A DNA stretch of 64,000 bases from JAQUSX01 sp035446985 (GTDB lineage: Bacteria; Bacillota; Clostridia; Christensenellales; CAG-314): NCBI GenBank assembly GCA_035446985.1, contig DAOTGG010000002.1, positions 10,491-74,490 on the forward strand. The letters run 5' to 3'. Under the pieces are notes generated by a model. It was not told the origin of the DNA. It searched no databases and worked only from the letters and a program-made list of their open reading frames with translations. The position numbers and the translations under genes were made by a program. Below, one piece after another: positions 24,622-33,492 of this stretch (its first letter is position 1; the number at the start of each line of letters is the position of its first letter).

Positions 24622-24762
24622 TTATACGATAAAAGTTCCAATAGTTTTTTTAACGGACGGATTCGGTATTTTTTCAAGCCCGCCGATATTCATACAGGCG
24701 ATGTCGTAAGAATCGGTTTCAACCGCGCGTTTTTCACAGTCGGAAAAATATAATATTTTCAT
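24622..24762 (-). CDS. Small hypothetical protein, 46 residues
   Basis: An open frame whose ATG directly follows the TAA stop of the DUF4363 gene (TAAATG), suggesting translation by reinitiation; no separate ribosome binding site is present. The product begins MKILYFSDCEKRAVE and has two Cys. The first residues resemble the opening strand of metallophosphoesterases (MKILxxSD), so it could be the stump of a longer gene, but no metal-binding motifs follow. Codon use resembles its neighbours. It is the third cistron of the DUF421 operon. Confidence 0.5.
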   Translation of the reverse strand: MKILYFSDCEKRAVETDSYDIACMNIGGLEKIPNPSVKKTIGTFIV

Positions 24763-25137
24763 TTAAACAATATGCACCCAAATAGGTTTCATTAAATGCG
24801 GTATATATCTGGTCAGTTCTTCTACAACGCTTAGTTGCACGTATGCGTTATCAAAATCTCCCACAGTTACAAAACCCTTACTCTCCGCTATTCGCAGATT
24901 ACATTCATATACGTCAACATGCGGCAAAAGGATTTCGGCTTTTTCCCTTAACGCCACCCAATTTTTTGTAAATTCTTCCATATCGTCTACGGTTATCGAT
25001 TTGTTTTGCGCTTTATCCATTAACGTAAGCGTTTCGTAGTTTAATTTTTTGTATTCTTTTTCTAATATCACAAATTCTACAATACCGAAAGCCAAAATCA
25101 AAGCAATGGCGATTGATGCTATTATTATGCTTTTCAC
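24763..25137 (-). CDS. DUF4363 family protein
   Basis: A 124-residue protein with an N-terminal membrane anchor (about residues 3-23) and a helical extracytoplasmic domain ending in the TRYIPHLMKPIWVHIV segment typical of DUF4363. The family is found beside DUF421 genes in clostridia. Its start overlaps the DUF421 stop by 4 nt (ATGA), so the two are translationally coupled and probably work together at the membrane. Function unknown. Confidence 0.85.
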   Translation of the reverse strand: MKSIIIASIAIALILAFGIVEFVILEKEYKKLNYETLTLMDKAQNKSITVDDMEEFTKNWVALREKAEILLPHVDVYECNLRIAESKGFVTVGDFDNAYVQLSVVEELTRYIPHLMKPIWVHIV

Positions 25138-25814
25138 GATAACTCCTCCCCTTTTTGCAAATCCAATGTAAAATACGGTCTTTTTGTGGGCTGTATCAAA
25201 ACATGGTTATTGCTGTCCACGGTAAAAAGACGCACCGTCGATTCTTTAAGATGATGCTTGGCAAGCAAAGCGAAGACTTTTTGCTTATTTATGTCGTAGC
25301 GTTTTGCGTCATCTTCATTCCATTTGCAATCCATAATAACGGGTATCGGCAGCGATTGCTGCTTGTCCTCCATCTTTTTTTTCGCGATAACCGAAAGCTG
25401 TCCGTTTGTCTCCATTAGCCCGTAATCAATTTCTTCAATAGAAAAATAACCCGCGTTTCTCAAAGCCTGCAATAAGTCGTTTACTTGCATATTCATTTCT
25501 TTTAACGCGTAACCGTTGATGCCTTGTTTATCTACAACCAGCACAGGCTTGCCCGACAAGATTTTTTGCATTGACGAGTTTTTTGACAGCAAAACAATTA
25601 TTTGGTGAATAACAAACATTGTCAAAATAGCGACGACGCCGTAAGTAATGGGAATACTTCGGTCAGCCATTGGAATGCAAGCAAGCTCAGAAATAACGAG
25701 CGTAATAACCAGCTCAAAAGGCTCCATTTCGCCGATTTGGCGTTTACCCATCATACGCATTACGGCGAGCAGTAGCGCAAATAATATAATCGCTCTTACA
25801 AAAATTATCAGCAT
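25134..25814 (-). CDS. DUF421 (YetF/YdfS-like) membrane protein
   Basis: A 226-residue protein with three N-terminal membrane helices (about 3-22, 32-52, 58-80) carrying MRMMGKRQIGEMEPFELV, the hallmark of the DUF421 family, then a cytoplasmic alpha/beta domain (about 90-225). Homologues are common in spore formers, often sporulation-related, but have no proven activity. It heads a three-gene operon with DUF4363 and a 46-residue protein. The Shine-Dalgarno sequence is weak and distant (AAAGGG). Confidence 0.88.
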   Translation of the reverse strand: MLIIFVRAIILFALLLAVMRMMGKRQIGEMEPFELVITLVISELACIPMADRSIPITYGVVAILTMFVIHQIIVLLSKNSSMQKILSGKPVLVVDKQGINGYALKEMNMQVNDLLQALRNAGYFSIEEIDYGLMETNGQLSVIAKKKMEDKQQSLPIPVIMDCKWNEDDAKRYDINKQKVFALLAKHHLKESTVRLFTVDSNNHVLIQPTKRPYFTLDLQKGEELS

Positions 25815-25889
25815 AATAATATTATTTGCCCTTTAAAATAAAAATATTTGTAAAGATAATCTTAATTTTTTATTTTAAATCAAAAAGAA

Positions 25890-25913
25890 AAAAGCTTGAA
25901 TATTCAAGCTTTT
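25890..25913 (-). terminator. Perfect 24-bp palindrome, probable terminator
   Basis: A perfect 24-base palindrome with a T-rich tail on the minus strand (TTTTTTCTTTTT), downstream of the ferredoxin gene although about 220 nt away. The intervening 25915-26130 shows no gene or site that I can support. Confidence 0.6.
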
Positions 25914-26130
25914 TGTGCTGTGTTGTAATATTTTTTTTCAATTAATATTCGAACCGCATTGACTTGCTTAGTAAATAATTTATTTATGCTAAATCCTCAC
26001 GCCAATTTCAGCATCGGAATATTTTTTATTCAGCTTTAATTCAGTAATAATTAGTAGACGCATTTGCGTTAGCAAAATAAATACTTAATTATGAGGAAAA
26101 TACGCAAGCCAAACTTTAGTATCAATTTGT

Positions 26131-26319
26131 TTATTCAACGCTTATAACAGAAACAGGACAACTGCCGCTTGCGTCTAATGCGGTATTTTCAGCGTTTGCC
26201 GGTATCGGCGTAACGTAAACTTCCGCCTTGTCGTCGTCACCCATACGGAATACCTCGGGGCATATAGTCGTGCAAAGCCCGCAGCCAATACAACCTTCTC
26301 TATCGATTTTTGCTTTCAT
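26131..26319 (-). CDS. Small 4Fe-4S ferredoxin (single-cluster type)
   Basis: A 62-residue acidic ferredoxin. CIGCGLCTTICP supplies the first cysteines, and the lone CP in SCPVSVI near the C terminus supplies the fourth ligand, the arrangement of single [4Fe-4S] ferredoxins of the Bacillus/Desulfovibrio type. It is an electron carrier for unknown partners. SD AAAGGAG precedes the ATG. It stands alone; no oxidoreductase is adjacent. Confidence 0.9.
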   Translation of the reverse strand: MKAKIDREGCIGCGLCTTICPEVFRMGDDDKAEVYVTPIPANAENTALDASGSCPVSVISVE

Positions 26320-26575
26320 TCTTTTTCTCCTTTATTTTTTATTTTTGCGAAAACGGCGTTTTTTGTTTATTAGTTTTTTTTGTTTCGAAACAAATTTTTT
26401 TCATGCCCGAAAACAGCATAATAAACCCAAAATATCTACCAAGTATTCGTGATTTTATTAACCTATCAAGTCTTAATTGAAAACTTGCTTAATCAACTTA
26501 TTTTAACGCCCTCGCAAAATTTCTTAATAATATTTTACCACAAATATATAAATATATAAAAAAGTTACAGTTTTT

Positions 26576-27292
26576 TTATAGCGCGTTAAAAACGTCGCCC
26601 AAATCCGCGTTAATGACTAAATTCGCATTCCCATCAAAAGGCGTTTTGTCGCGGTTGATTAGAACGAATTTGTCCAACGAATAAAAATTTACCAGTCCCG
26701 CAGCGGGATAAACAGCAAGCGACGTACCCGCAACGATAAGCATATCCGCTTTTGATATAGCGTTAACCGCTGCCTGCAAAATTTTATCGTCCAGCGGCTC
26801 TTCATACAAAACCACGTCGGGCTTGATTACTCCGCCGCAAACGCATTTTGGAACGCTTTCAAAATTTCTGATATAATCCACGCCGTAAAATTTGCCGCAA
26901 TTAACGCAATGATTACGATATACGCTTCCGTGCAACTCAAAAACTTTTTCGCTGCCCGCCGCTTGGTGCAGCCCGTCTATATTTTGCGTAATAACGGCGG
27001 AAATTTTGCCCTGTTTTTCCCATTCGGCAAGTTTTTTGTGAACAATATTAGGTTTTGCGTCAAGATACAGCATTTTGCTAAAATAAAAACGGTAAAACTC
27101 TTTTGCGTGATTTTCAAAAAAAGTATGCGACAATATCGTTTCGGGCGGATAAGCGTAGCTACCTGAATACAAGCCGTTGACCGAGCGAAAATCGGGAATA
27201 TTGCTCAGCGTGGAAACTCCCGCTCCGCCAAAAAATACTATATTATTGCTTTCATCAATCCATTTTTTTAATTTTTCAATTTTTTCTTTCAT
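26576..27292 (-). CDS. NAD-dependent protein deacylase (sirtuin, Sir2 family)
   Basis: A 238-residue sirtuin that removes acyl groups from lysine using NAD. GAGVSTLSNIPDFRS binds NAD, TQNIDGLH and the catalytic His in ELHGSVY follow, and the zinc is held by CVNCGKFYG and CVCGG (the second pair is CxC rather than CxxC). DVVLYEEPL and VAGTSLAVYPAAGL are conserved. I start it at the ATG at 27292, which has GAAGGA in front; the frame stays open for 26 more codons upstream, but that part has no ribosome binding site. Confidence 0.93.
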   Translation of the reverse strand: MKEKIEKLKKWIDESNNIVFFGGAGVSTLSNIPDFRSVNGLYSGSYAYPPETILSHTFFENHAKEFYRFYFSKMLYLDAKPNIVHKKLAEWEKQGKISAVITQNIDGLHQAAGSEKVFELHGSVYRNHCVNCGKFYGVDYIRNFESVPKCVCGGVIKPDVVLYEEPLDDKILQAAVNAISKADMLIVAGTSLAVYPAAGLVNFYSLDKFVLINRDKTPFDGNANLVINADLGDVFNAL

Positions 27293-27515
27293 AATTCCTT
27301 CGCCTATTAGACTTAACTCTATTTGCAACGTTTTTTTACGTCTATACAAAGAATTTTTAATTTTACTCATCGATTATCTTATCTTGTCACTCTGCCGACA
27401 TATTAAAAAATTTATATCTAACCTTTGCTAGACAGACACAAATAAATTGCAAGATTTAATAATTTTTTTCCTTAATATAATTTTAACATAAATGCGATGC
27501 AGATTTAGATATTTT

Positions 27516-27548
27516 TTTAGGTCAATCAAATTTTTTGACTGACCTAAA
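27516..27548. repeat. Long inverted repeat between folT and the sirtuin gene
   Basis: A 15-base arm (27516-27530) is complementary to 27534-27548 with a single mismatch and a 3-base loop. It lies 18 nt after the folT stop but lacks a T run on the minus strand, so it may be an mRNA 3' end stabiliser or a weak terminator. The rest of 27293-27515 shows nothing that I can support. Confidence 0.6.
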
Positions 27549-27565
27549 GTGATTTTATTAAATTT

Positions 27566-28225
27566 TTATCTTTCGTTTTCTTTTAAATCAAGTGCGTCGG
27601 TTTTGTCTGTCAAACCTTCCTTTTGTTTTTCGCAATCGGTTACCGCGGTCTTTTTATCGTCGGCATTGTTGTAATTTTCATCGCCTTTAAGCAGTATTTT
27701 GTCCAAAACTTTTGTGTCAATCACAATGAAAGTCAAAATAAAGTTAACGACCACCATTATAATTTGGAACGGAACTCTGCCTAACCAATAGATCCAAAAC
27801 GTTTTACTGAATCCGTCCAGACTCCAAGACAACCACCACCAAAGACCGTAAGTATTGAGTCCCGCCGTGCAAACAACTCCGCAGGTAATGGTAGCCAAAA
27901 GAAGTTTGTCGTATTTTTTGAGCTTCGGTATCATCCAAATAAGAGCGGGAATAAGACCGAGTAAGGCGGACGAAACGGCGATATACGGATTGTAAAAAGC
28001 CGCTTTCGGTGAGATAAGATGCCCTAATAAGTCCCCCAAAAAACCTACCGTAAGACCTGGCACAGGTCCAAGGTAAATGCCGGCTAGAAAACAAATAAGA
28101 TAAGTAAAAGCCAGCGTGTTGCTTCCGGTCGCATTGAGCGGAACGGAAAAAATGTTTGCGACCACGTTAAGCGCGACAAAAACCGCAGTAAAAGCGATTT
28201 TGCGCGTACGCGACATTTTTGACAT
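27566..28225 (-). CDS. folT: Folate ECF transporter S component
   Basis: A 219-residue integral membrane protein with about five or six helices that binds folate and works with a shared ECF energising module (EcfA, EcfA', EcfT) encoded elsewhere. N-terminal RKIAFTAVFVALNVVANIF and the PGLTVGFLGDLLGHL segment are typical of the ECF S fold, and the upstream THF riboswitch strongly supports folate as substrate. The true start is the ATG at 28225, 7 nt after GGAGG; the in-frame GTG at 28240 lies inside that ribosome binding site. A polar tail of about 35 residues ends the protein. Confidence 0.9.
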   Translation of the reverse strand: MSKMSRTRKIAFTAVFVALNVVANIFSVPLNATGSNTLAFTYLICFLAGIYLGPVPGLTVGFLGDLLGHLISPKAAFYNPYIAVSSALLGLIPALIWMIPKLKKYDKLLLATITCGVVCTAGLNTYGLWWWLSWSLDGFSKTFWIYWLGRVPFQIIMVVVNFILTFIVIDTKVLDKILLKGDENYNNADDKKTAVTDCEKQKEGLTDKTDALDLKENER

Positions 28226-28231
28226 AAAAAA

Positions 28232-28283
28232 ACCTCCCACGCAAAGGGAAGTCCGTAAAACGCGCGGTTAAAATTTCCACGCG
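28232..28283 (-). promoter_or_regulatory. Expression platform of the THF riboswitch
   Basis: On the minus strand ACTTCCC (28252-28246) can pair with GGGAGGT (28238-28232), hiding the folT ribosome binding site, or GACTTCCC (28253-28246) can pair with GGGAAGTC inside the aptamer (28394-28387). An extra hairpin CGCGTGG/CCGCGCG (28283-28261) with a short T run lies just before. Confidence 0.7.
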
Positions 28284-28346
28284 AAAATGTTTATGCCCGA
28301 AAAAACCAAGCCGTCGGACATAATTTGTATTTTTCACAACGGACGC

Positions 28347-28421
28347 GACATACCACCGCAGAGAAAAATCTCTTTCGTTGTCGGACGACTTCCCATTCCG
28401 ACACACTTAACGCGATATGCC
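28347..28421 (-). promoter_or_regulatory. Tetrahydrofolate (THF) riboswitch aptamer
   Basis: The minus-strand leader of folT carries the conserved THF riboswitch core in order: CGCGTTAAGTGTGT, AATGGGAAGTCGTCC, ACAACGAA and CGGTGGTATGTC, with only short variable stems between them. P1 forms between GGCATAT (28421-28415) and GTATGTC (28353-28347), and an inner stem between GTCGG and CCGAC. Its position directly upstream of a folate transporter gene is the classical one. Confidence 0.92.
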
Positions 28422-28435
28422 TACTTTGCAAAATC

Positions 28436-28464
28436 AATATATCATACTAATCATTAAAAGTAAA
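28436..28464 (-). promoter_or_regulatory. Sigma-A promoter for the riboswitch-folT transcript
   Basis: On the minus strand TTTACT (28459-28464), 17-nt spacer, TATATT (28436-28441) with extended TGA. The aptamer starts about 8 nt after the predicted start site. The stretch 28465-28590 holds nothing else that I can see. Confidence 0.75.
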
Positions 28465-28589
28465 GCAAACCTCGAATTTATAAAATTTTTTTTAAGTGTT
28501 TCTTTCCTAATATTTTTTATAAACTTAAAATGCTTGATTTTATAGTAAAGTAACTATTAAGTTTTTGCAAAAATGCATAAATTCGCCAA

Positions 28590-28616
28590 TAAAAAAACGC
28601 CGAATATTCGACGTTT
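28590..28616 (-). terminator. Intrinsic terminator of uvrA
   Basis: AAACGCCGAA (28595-28604) pairs with TTCGACGTTT (28607-28616), one G-U pair in the minus-strand RNA, then a T run. Confidence 0.85.
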
Positions 28617-28637
28617 CTTGTTTTTAATTTATTAAAT

Positions 28638-31463
28638 TTAATTTTTCAGTTTTTGATTTTCCAAGTGCGCTTTCAAAAACTTACCCGTATAGCTTTTTTC
28701 ATTTTTCGCTATTTGCTCGGGTGTGCCGACCGCCACTATTTCGCCGCCTTTATCGCCGCCTTCGGGTCCAAGGTCGATAATATAATCGGCTACTTTTATA
28801 ACGTCAAGATTATGCTCGATAACGATAACAGTATTGCCGTTAGCGACAAGCCGCTGCAAAATCGAAATCAAATTATCCACGTCAAAAGAGTGCAGTCCCG
28901 TCGTCGGTTCGTCCAAAATATAAACGGTTTTTCCCGTGCTTCGTCTGGCTAATTCTGTGGCAAGTTTTACCCTTTGAGCTTCGCCGCCTGAAAGAGTGGT
29001 CGCGCTTTGACCAAGCTTTATATAACCCAGTCCCACGTCGAAAAGGGTTTGCAGTTTATTGCTTATTGACGTAATATGTTTGAAAAATCCCAACGCCTCT
29101 TCCACCGTCATATCCAGTACGTCGGCTATATTTTTACCTTTATATTTTACTTCCAGCGTTTCTCGATTATAGCGTTTGCCTTTACATACGGGACATGGCA
29201 CGTAAACGTCGGGCAAAAAGTTCATTTCTATACGCAAAATTCCGTCGCCGAAACAGTTTTCGCATCTTCCGCCCTTTACGTTAAAACTAAACCGCCCTAT
29301 CTTGTAACCCCTTTCTTTTGCGTCAGGAGTAGCGGCATATAGAGTACGGAGCGGCGTGAATAAATTTGTGTATGTCGCGGGATTGCTTCGCGGATTGCGT
29401 CCTATCGGGCTTTGGTCGATAGAAATAACTTTGTCAAGATTTTCGTAACCGATAATGTCGCCGCACTCGACTTTTTTCTCGCGCGCGCGGTTAAGTACGT
29501 GTTCGAGTTTCGGCAGTAAAGTCTCGTTAATCAAAGACGATTTTCCGCTGCCCGAAACGCCAGTAATGCAAGTGAACGCGCCGAGCGGAATGTCTATATC
29601 TATGCCTTTAAGATTATTTTTCTCCGCGTGTTTGATACTCAGATATTCGCCGTTTCCCTTACGCCTTTCGGTCGGTACGGGAATAAATTCTTTACCCGAA
29701 AGATACTGCCCAGTCACAGATTGCGGACAAGCGATAATATCTTCGGGTGTTCCAGTCGCGACGATTTTGCCGCCGTGAATGCCCGCTCCTACGCCGACGT
29801 CCACTATATAATCCGCGCTCATTATCGTTTCTTCGTCATGCTCTACCACAATCAAAGTGTTGCCAAGATCGCGCAGACGTTTTAAAGTGGCGATAAGTTT
29901 TTCATTATCACGCTGATGAAGCCCGATGCTCGGTTCGTCCAAGATATAAAGCACGCCAACCAGTCCGCTGCCTATCTGCGTAGCGAGACGTATTCTCTGC
30001 GCTTCGCCGCCCGACAAACTGCCGCTGGAACGGGAAAGAGTAAGATAATTCAGACCCACATCCATTAAAAATTTTAATCTCGCTTTTATTTCTTTTAAAA
30101 CGACTTCGGCGATAATTGATTTTGTTTTATCAAGTTTTAAAGTTTCAAAAAAATGCAAACATTTATCTATGGGCATCTGCGTAATATCATATATATTTTT
30201 GCCGTCGATTTTTACGCTCAATACTTCTTTTTTCAGTCTTTTTCCGTGACAAGTTTCGCATTCCGTCGTAACCATAAAGTTTTCATATTCCCGGCGGGTG
30301 TAGTCGCTTGTCGTTTCTTTGTATCGGCGCGTCATCATCGGAATTATGCCTTCCCAACGCGAATTATAATATCTGCCGTCGCTCATTTTTACCTGGAACT
30401 TTTCGCCGCCGCCGCCGTACATAATAAGGTCGTATATTTTTTTCGGCAGCTCTTTTACGGGAACGTCGCACGAAAAACCGTAGTGAGCGGACAAACTTTC
30501 AAAATAATTGTACATCCAGCTGGTGTTATCGAGCGAAAATCCCATCATTCTTATCGCTCCGTCGTGAAGCGATTTTGTTGTGTCGGGGCAAATAAGATTT
30601 TCGTCAAAACTCATTTTGAAACCAAGTCCCGTGCAGTCGGGGCATGCGCCGAAAGGAGAGTTAAAGCTGAACATTCTGGGTTCAAGTTCTTCTATCGTAA
30701 TTCCGCAGTCGGGGCAAGTGTATTTTTCCGAAAACAGAGTTTCTCCTTCGTCTGTCGCCACCGTCACCAGTCCTTCGGCAAGTTTTAACGCCGTTTCAAC
30801 GCTGTCGGTCAGACGTGTATTGGAATCTTCTTTTAAAACTATTCTATCGATAACCACGCTGATACTGTGCTTGTTGTTTTTTTCAAGCTCAATTTCGTCG
30901 TCAAGCGTATACTGAATACCGTCCACAACAATACGTATAAATCCGCTCTTTTTTAACTGTTCAAAAAGCTGACGATATTCGCCTTTTCGTCCGCGAATAA
31001 CGGGAGCGAGTATTTGTATCTTTGTGCCAATGGGCATTTCTTTGATTTTATCGGTAATTTGATCTATCGTTGTGCGTTTGATTTCTTTTCCGCATTCGGG
31101 ACAGTAAGGAGTGCCTACGCGCGCGAAAAGCAATCTTAGGTAATCGTATATTTCAGTCACCGTGCCTACTGTGGAACGGGGATTGTTGTTGGTCGTTTTT
31201 TGGTCTATCGAAATAGCGGGTGAAAGCCCCTCAATATACTCGACGTCGGGCTTGTCCATTTGTCCTAAAAACTGTCTTGCGTAAGACGACAGGCTCTCGA
31301 TATATCTTCTTTGTCCTTCGGCAAATATCGTATCAAAAGCCAGCGACGATTTGCCGCTGCCGCTTATGCCCGTAAAAACGACGAGTTTGTCGCGGGGAAT
31401 ACGGACGTCTATGCCTTTAAGATTGTGCGCTTTCGCGTTTTTTACGTAAATTTCGTTCATCAT
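28638..31463 (-). CDS. uvrA: Excinuclease ABC subunit A
   Basis: Damage-recognition ATPase of nucleotide excision repair. The 941-residue protein has two ABC modules. The first has Walker A GISGSGKSS (about residue 31), a CPECG...-type zinc finger region and the signature LSGGEAQRIRLA; the second has GVSGSGKSS, the CENCFGDG...CPVCKG zinc module and LSGGEAQRVKLA. Length is normal. It lies 52 nt downstream of uvrB. A tandem ATGATG begins the gene with only a weak AGAG in front; I keep the first ATG but the second is equally possible. Confidence 0.97.
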   Translation of the reverse strand: MMNEIYVKNAKAHNLKGIDVRIPRDKLVVFTGISGSGKSSLAFDTIFAEGQRRYIESLSSYARQFLGQMDKPDVEYIEGLSPAISIDQKTTNNNPRSTVGTVTEIYDYLRLLFARVGTPYCPECGKEIKRTTIDQITDKIKEMPIGTKIQILAPVIRGRKGEYRQLFEQLKKSGFIRIVVDGIQYTLDDEIELEKNNKHSISVVIDRIVLKEDSNTRLTDSVETALKLAEGLVTVATDEGETLFSEKYTCPDCGITIEELEPRMFSFNSPFGACPDCTGLGFKMSFDENLICPDTTKSLHDGAIRMMGFSLDNTSWMYNYFESLSAHYGFSCDVPVKELPKKIYDLIMYGGGGEKFQVKMSDGRYYNSRWEGIIPMMTRRYKETTSDYTRREYENFMVTTECETCHGKRLKKEVLSVKIDGKNIYDITQMPIDKCLHFFETLKLDKTKSIIAEVVLKEIKARLKFLMDVGLNYLTLSRSSGSLSGGEAQRIRLATQIGSGLVGVLYILDEPSIGLHQRDNEKLIATLKRLRDLGNTLIVVEHDEETIMSADYIVDVGVGAGIHGGKIVATGTPEDIIACPQSVTGQYLSGKEFIPVPTERRKGNGEYLSIKHAEKNNLKGIDIDIPLGAFTCITGVSGSGKSSLINETLLPKLEHVLNRAREKKVECGDIIGYENLDKVISIDQSPIGRNPRSNPATYTNLFTPLRTLYAATPDAKERGYKIGRFSFNVKGGRCENCFGDGILRIEMNFLPDVYVPCPVCKGKRYNRETLEVKYKGKNIADVLDMTVEEALGFFKHITSISNKLQTLFDVGLGYIKLGQSATTLSGGEAQRVKLATELARRSTGKTVYILDEPTTGLHSFDVDNLISILQRLVANGNTVIVIEHNLDVIKVADYIIDLGPEGGDKGGEIVAVGTPEQIAKNEKSYTGKFLKAHLENQKLKN

Positions 31464-31515
31464 TGATCTTGCTCTACCGATTTTTTCCTTTAGTTATGTT
31501 TTATTTAATCAAAAC

Positions 31516-33492
31516 TTAATTTTGTTTATTATTTTTCGCTTTGCCGACTTTTTCTATCCTTTTGGTGAGTTTGCCGACGGTTTCCCTTAACTCTATCGCT
31601 CTTTCAAAATCCAGTTGTCCAGCCGCTTCTTTCATTGCAGCGGTAAGACGGGTAACCTCCGCTTTCATTTCTTCCAGTCCCATTTGAGCGGATTCTTTTT
31701 TGGTTATTTCAAGGCTGTTCGCCACGTTATGCTCGATGGATTTTGGAATAATATTATTTTTACGGTTGTATTCGCTCTGTATTTCTCTGCGGCGGTTTGT
31801 TTCGCTTATCGCCCTTTCCATACTGCCCGTGATGTTATCGGCATACATAACAACCCTGCCCGCAACGTTACGCGCGGCTCTGCCTACGGTCTGAATGAGC
31901 GCGCTTTCCGAACGCAAAAATCCTTCTTTGTCGGCGTCCAAAATAGCCACTAACTGGACTTGCGGCAAGTCAAGACCTTCACGCAAAAGGTTAATGCCTA
32001 CCAGTACGTCAAAACTGCCTTTTTTCAATCCCGATATTATGTCTATACGCTCTAAGGTATCTATGTCGCTATGCATATATCTGACTTTTATATTTCTCTC
32101 GGCAAGATATTTCGTCAACGCTTCCGCCATACGCTTAGTGAGCGTTGTCACGAGCGTTCTGCCTTTATTTTGCGTAACGGCGGTTATTTCGGTAATAAGG
32201 TCGTCTATTTGCCCTGCCGTGGGTCTTACAATTATTTCAGGGTCGACAAGTCCCGTGGGGCGAATAATCTGTTCCACAATTTGCCCAGCCTGAGACATTT
32301 CGTATTCAGCGGGGGTTGCGGAAAAACAAATCAACTGTCCCAAACGCGCGTCAAATTCTTCAAACCTTAATGGTCGGTTGTCGTACGCGCTTTTTAAGCG
32401 AAAACCGAACTCCACCAGATTATCTTTTCTTGCTCTGTCGCCGCGGTACATACCCCTGACCTGGGGCAGCGTCATATGACTTTCGTCCACAAAAGTCAAA
32501 AAATCTTCGGGGAAATAATCAAGCAAAGTATAAGGCGAATCACCGGGTTTTCTGCCGTCAAAATATCTGGAATAATTTTCAATACCCGAGCAGTAACCTA
32601 ATTCGCGTATCATTTCTATGTCGTAACTGACACGTTGGCGCAACCTGTACGCTTCTATTATTTTTCCTTGGTCCTCAAAAGCCTTGACTTCGTCTTCCAT
32701 ATCTTTTTGAATTTTACCCAAAGCCTCGTCTACCGAGATGCCGTTAATCACGTAGTGCGACGCGGGGAAAATAATCGTGTGCAATAGTACGGATTTTACA
32801 TTTCCGTCAACCGCGCCGATTTCGCAGATACGCTCAACCGTGTCGCCGAAAAATTCTATCCTAATGCCTACGTCGCTGCTGTTTGCGGGGAAAACTTCCA
32901 CTATGTCGCCCCTTACGCGGAACGTGCCGCGCGCAAAATCCATATCACTGCGCTGGTACTGAATTTTGACAAGTCTTTTTATGACTTCTCCACGGCTAAT
33001 TTCATCGTTTGGACGCAGACTGACGCTGTTTTTGTAATAATCATCTGGTCCGCCCAAGCCGTAAATGCACGATACCGAAGCGACGACAATCGTGTCCTTG
33101 CGCTCGAATAGCGAACAAGTGGCGGAGTGGCGCAACTTGTCAATTTCCTGATTTATTTCCAATTCTTTTTCAATATACAAGTCGCGCGATGGAATGTAGC
33201 TTTCGGGCATATAGTAGTCATAATACGAAACAAAGAATTCCACCCTGTTAGAAGGGAAGAATTCTCTAAATTCGTTGCACAACTGCGCCGCCAAAGTTTT
33301 GTTGTGACAAATAACCAAAGCGGGGCGGTTGGTGCGGGCAATGATATTAGCCATTGTAAAAGTCTTGCCGCTGCCCGTTACGCCGCGCAAGACTTGTTCA
33401 CGCAAACCGTCGTTAAGTCCCGCGACAAGTTTGTCAATGGCTTGCGGCTGGTCACCGCAAGGTTGGTATTTTGATACTAATTTAAAATCCAT
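31516..33492 (-). CDS. uvrB: Excinuclease ABC subunit B
   Basis: Helicase-like subunit of nucleotide excision repair that verifies damage and hands it to UvrC. The 658-residue protein carries the Walker A loop GVTGSGKT (about 38-45), the beta-hairpin region YYDYYMPESYIPSRDLYIEK (described by its ends), DESH-like FVDESHMT, the C-terminal helicase motifs (GRAARN) and the UvrC-binding coiled coil at the end. Its ATG directly follows the coaX stop (TAAATG) and no ribosome binding site is visible, so its translation probably depends on that of coaX. Confidence 0.97.
   Translation of the reverse strand: MDFKLVSKYQPCGDQPQAIDKLVAGLNDGLREQVLRGVTGSGKTFTMANIIARTNRPALVICHNKTLAAQLCNEFREFFPSNRVEFFVSYYDYYMPESYIPSRDLYIEKELEINQEIDKLRHSATCSLFERKDTIVVASVSCIYGLGGPDDYYKNSVSLRPNDEISRGEVIKRLVKIQYQRSDMDFARGTFRVRGDIVEVFPANSSDVGIRIEFFGDTVERICEIGAVDGNVKSVLLHTIIFPASHYVINGISVDEALGKIQKDMEDEVKAFEDQGKIIEAYRLRQRVSYDIEMIRELGYCSGIENYSRYFDGRKPGDSPYTLLDYFPEDFLTFVDESHMTLPQVRGMYRGDRARKDNLVEFGFRLKSAYDNRPLRFEEFDARLGQLICFSATPAEYEMSQAGQIVEQIIRPTGLVDPEIIVRPTAGQIDDLITEITAVTQNKGRTLVTTLTKRMAEALTKYLAERNIKVRYMHSDIDTLERIDIISGLKKGSFDVLVGINLLREGLDLPQVQLVAILDADKEGFLRSESALIQTVGRAARNVAGRVVMYADNITGSMERAISETNRRREIQSEYNRKNNIIPKSIEHNVANSLEITKKESAQMGLEEMKAEVTRLTAAMKEAAGQLDFERAIELRETVGKLTKRIEKVGKAKNNKQN

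Noticed and set aside
27293..27370. N-terminal extension of the sirtuin
   Set aside because: The ATG at 27292 has GAAGGA at the right distance and matches the usual family start; the extension has no ribosome binding site.
30153..30788. A 211-residue frame opposite uvrA
   Set aside because: It is the antisense shadow of a highly conserved gene; no ribosome binding site and biased composition (Phe, Val, Arg, Tyr rich).
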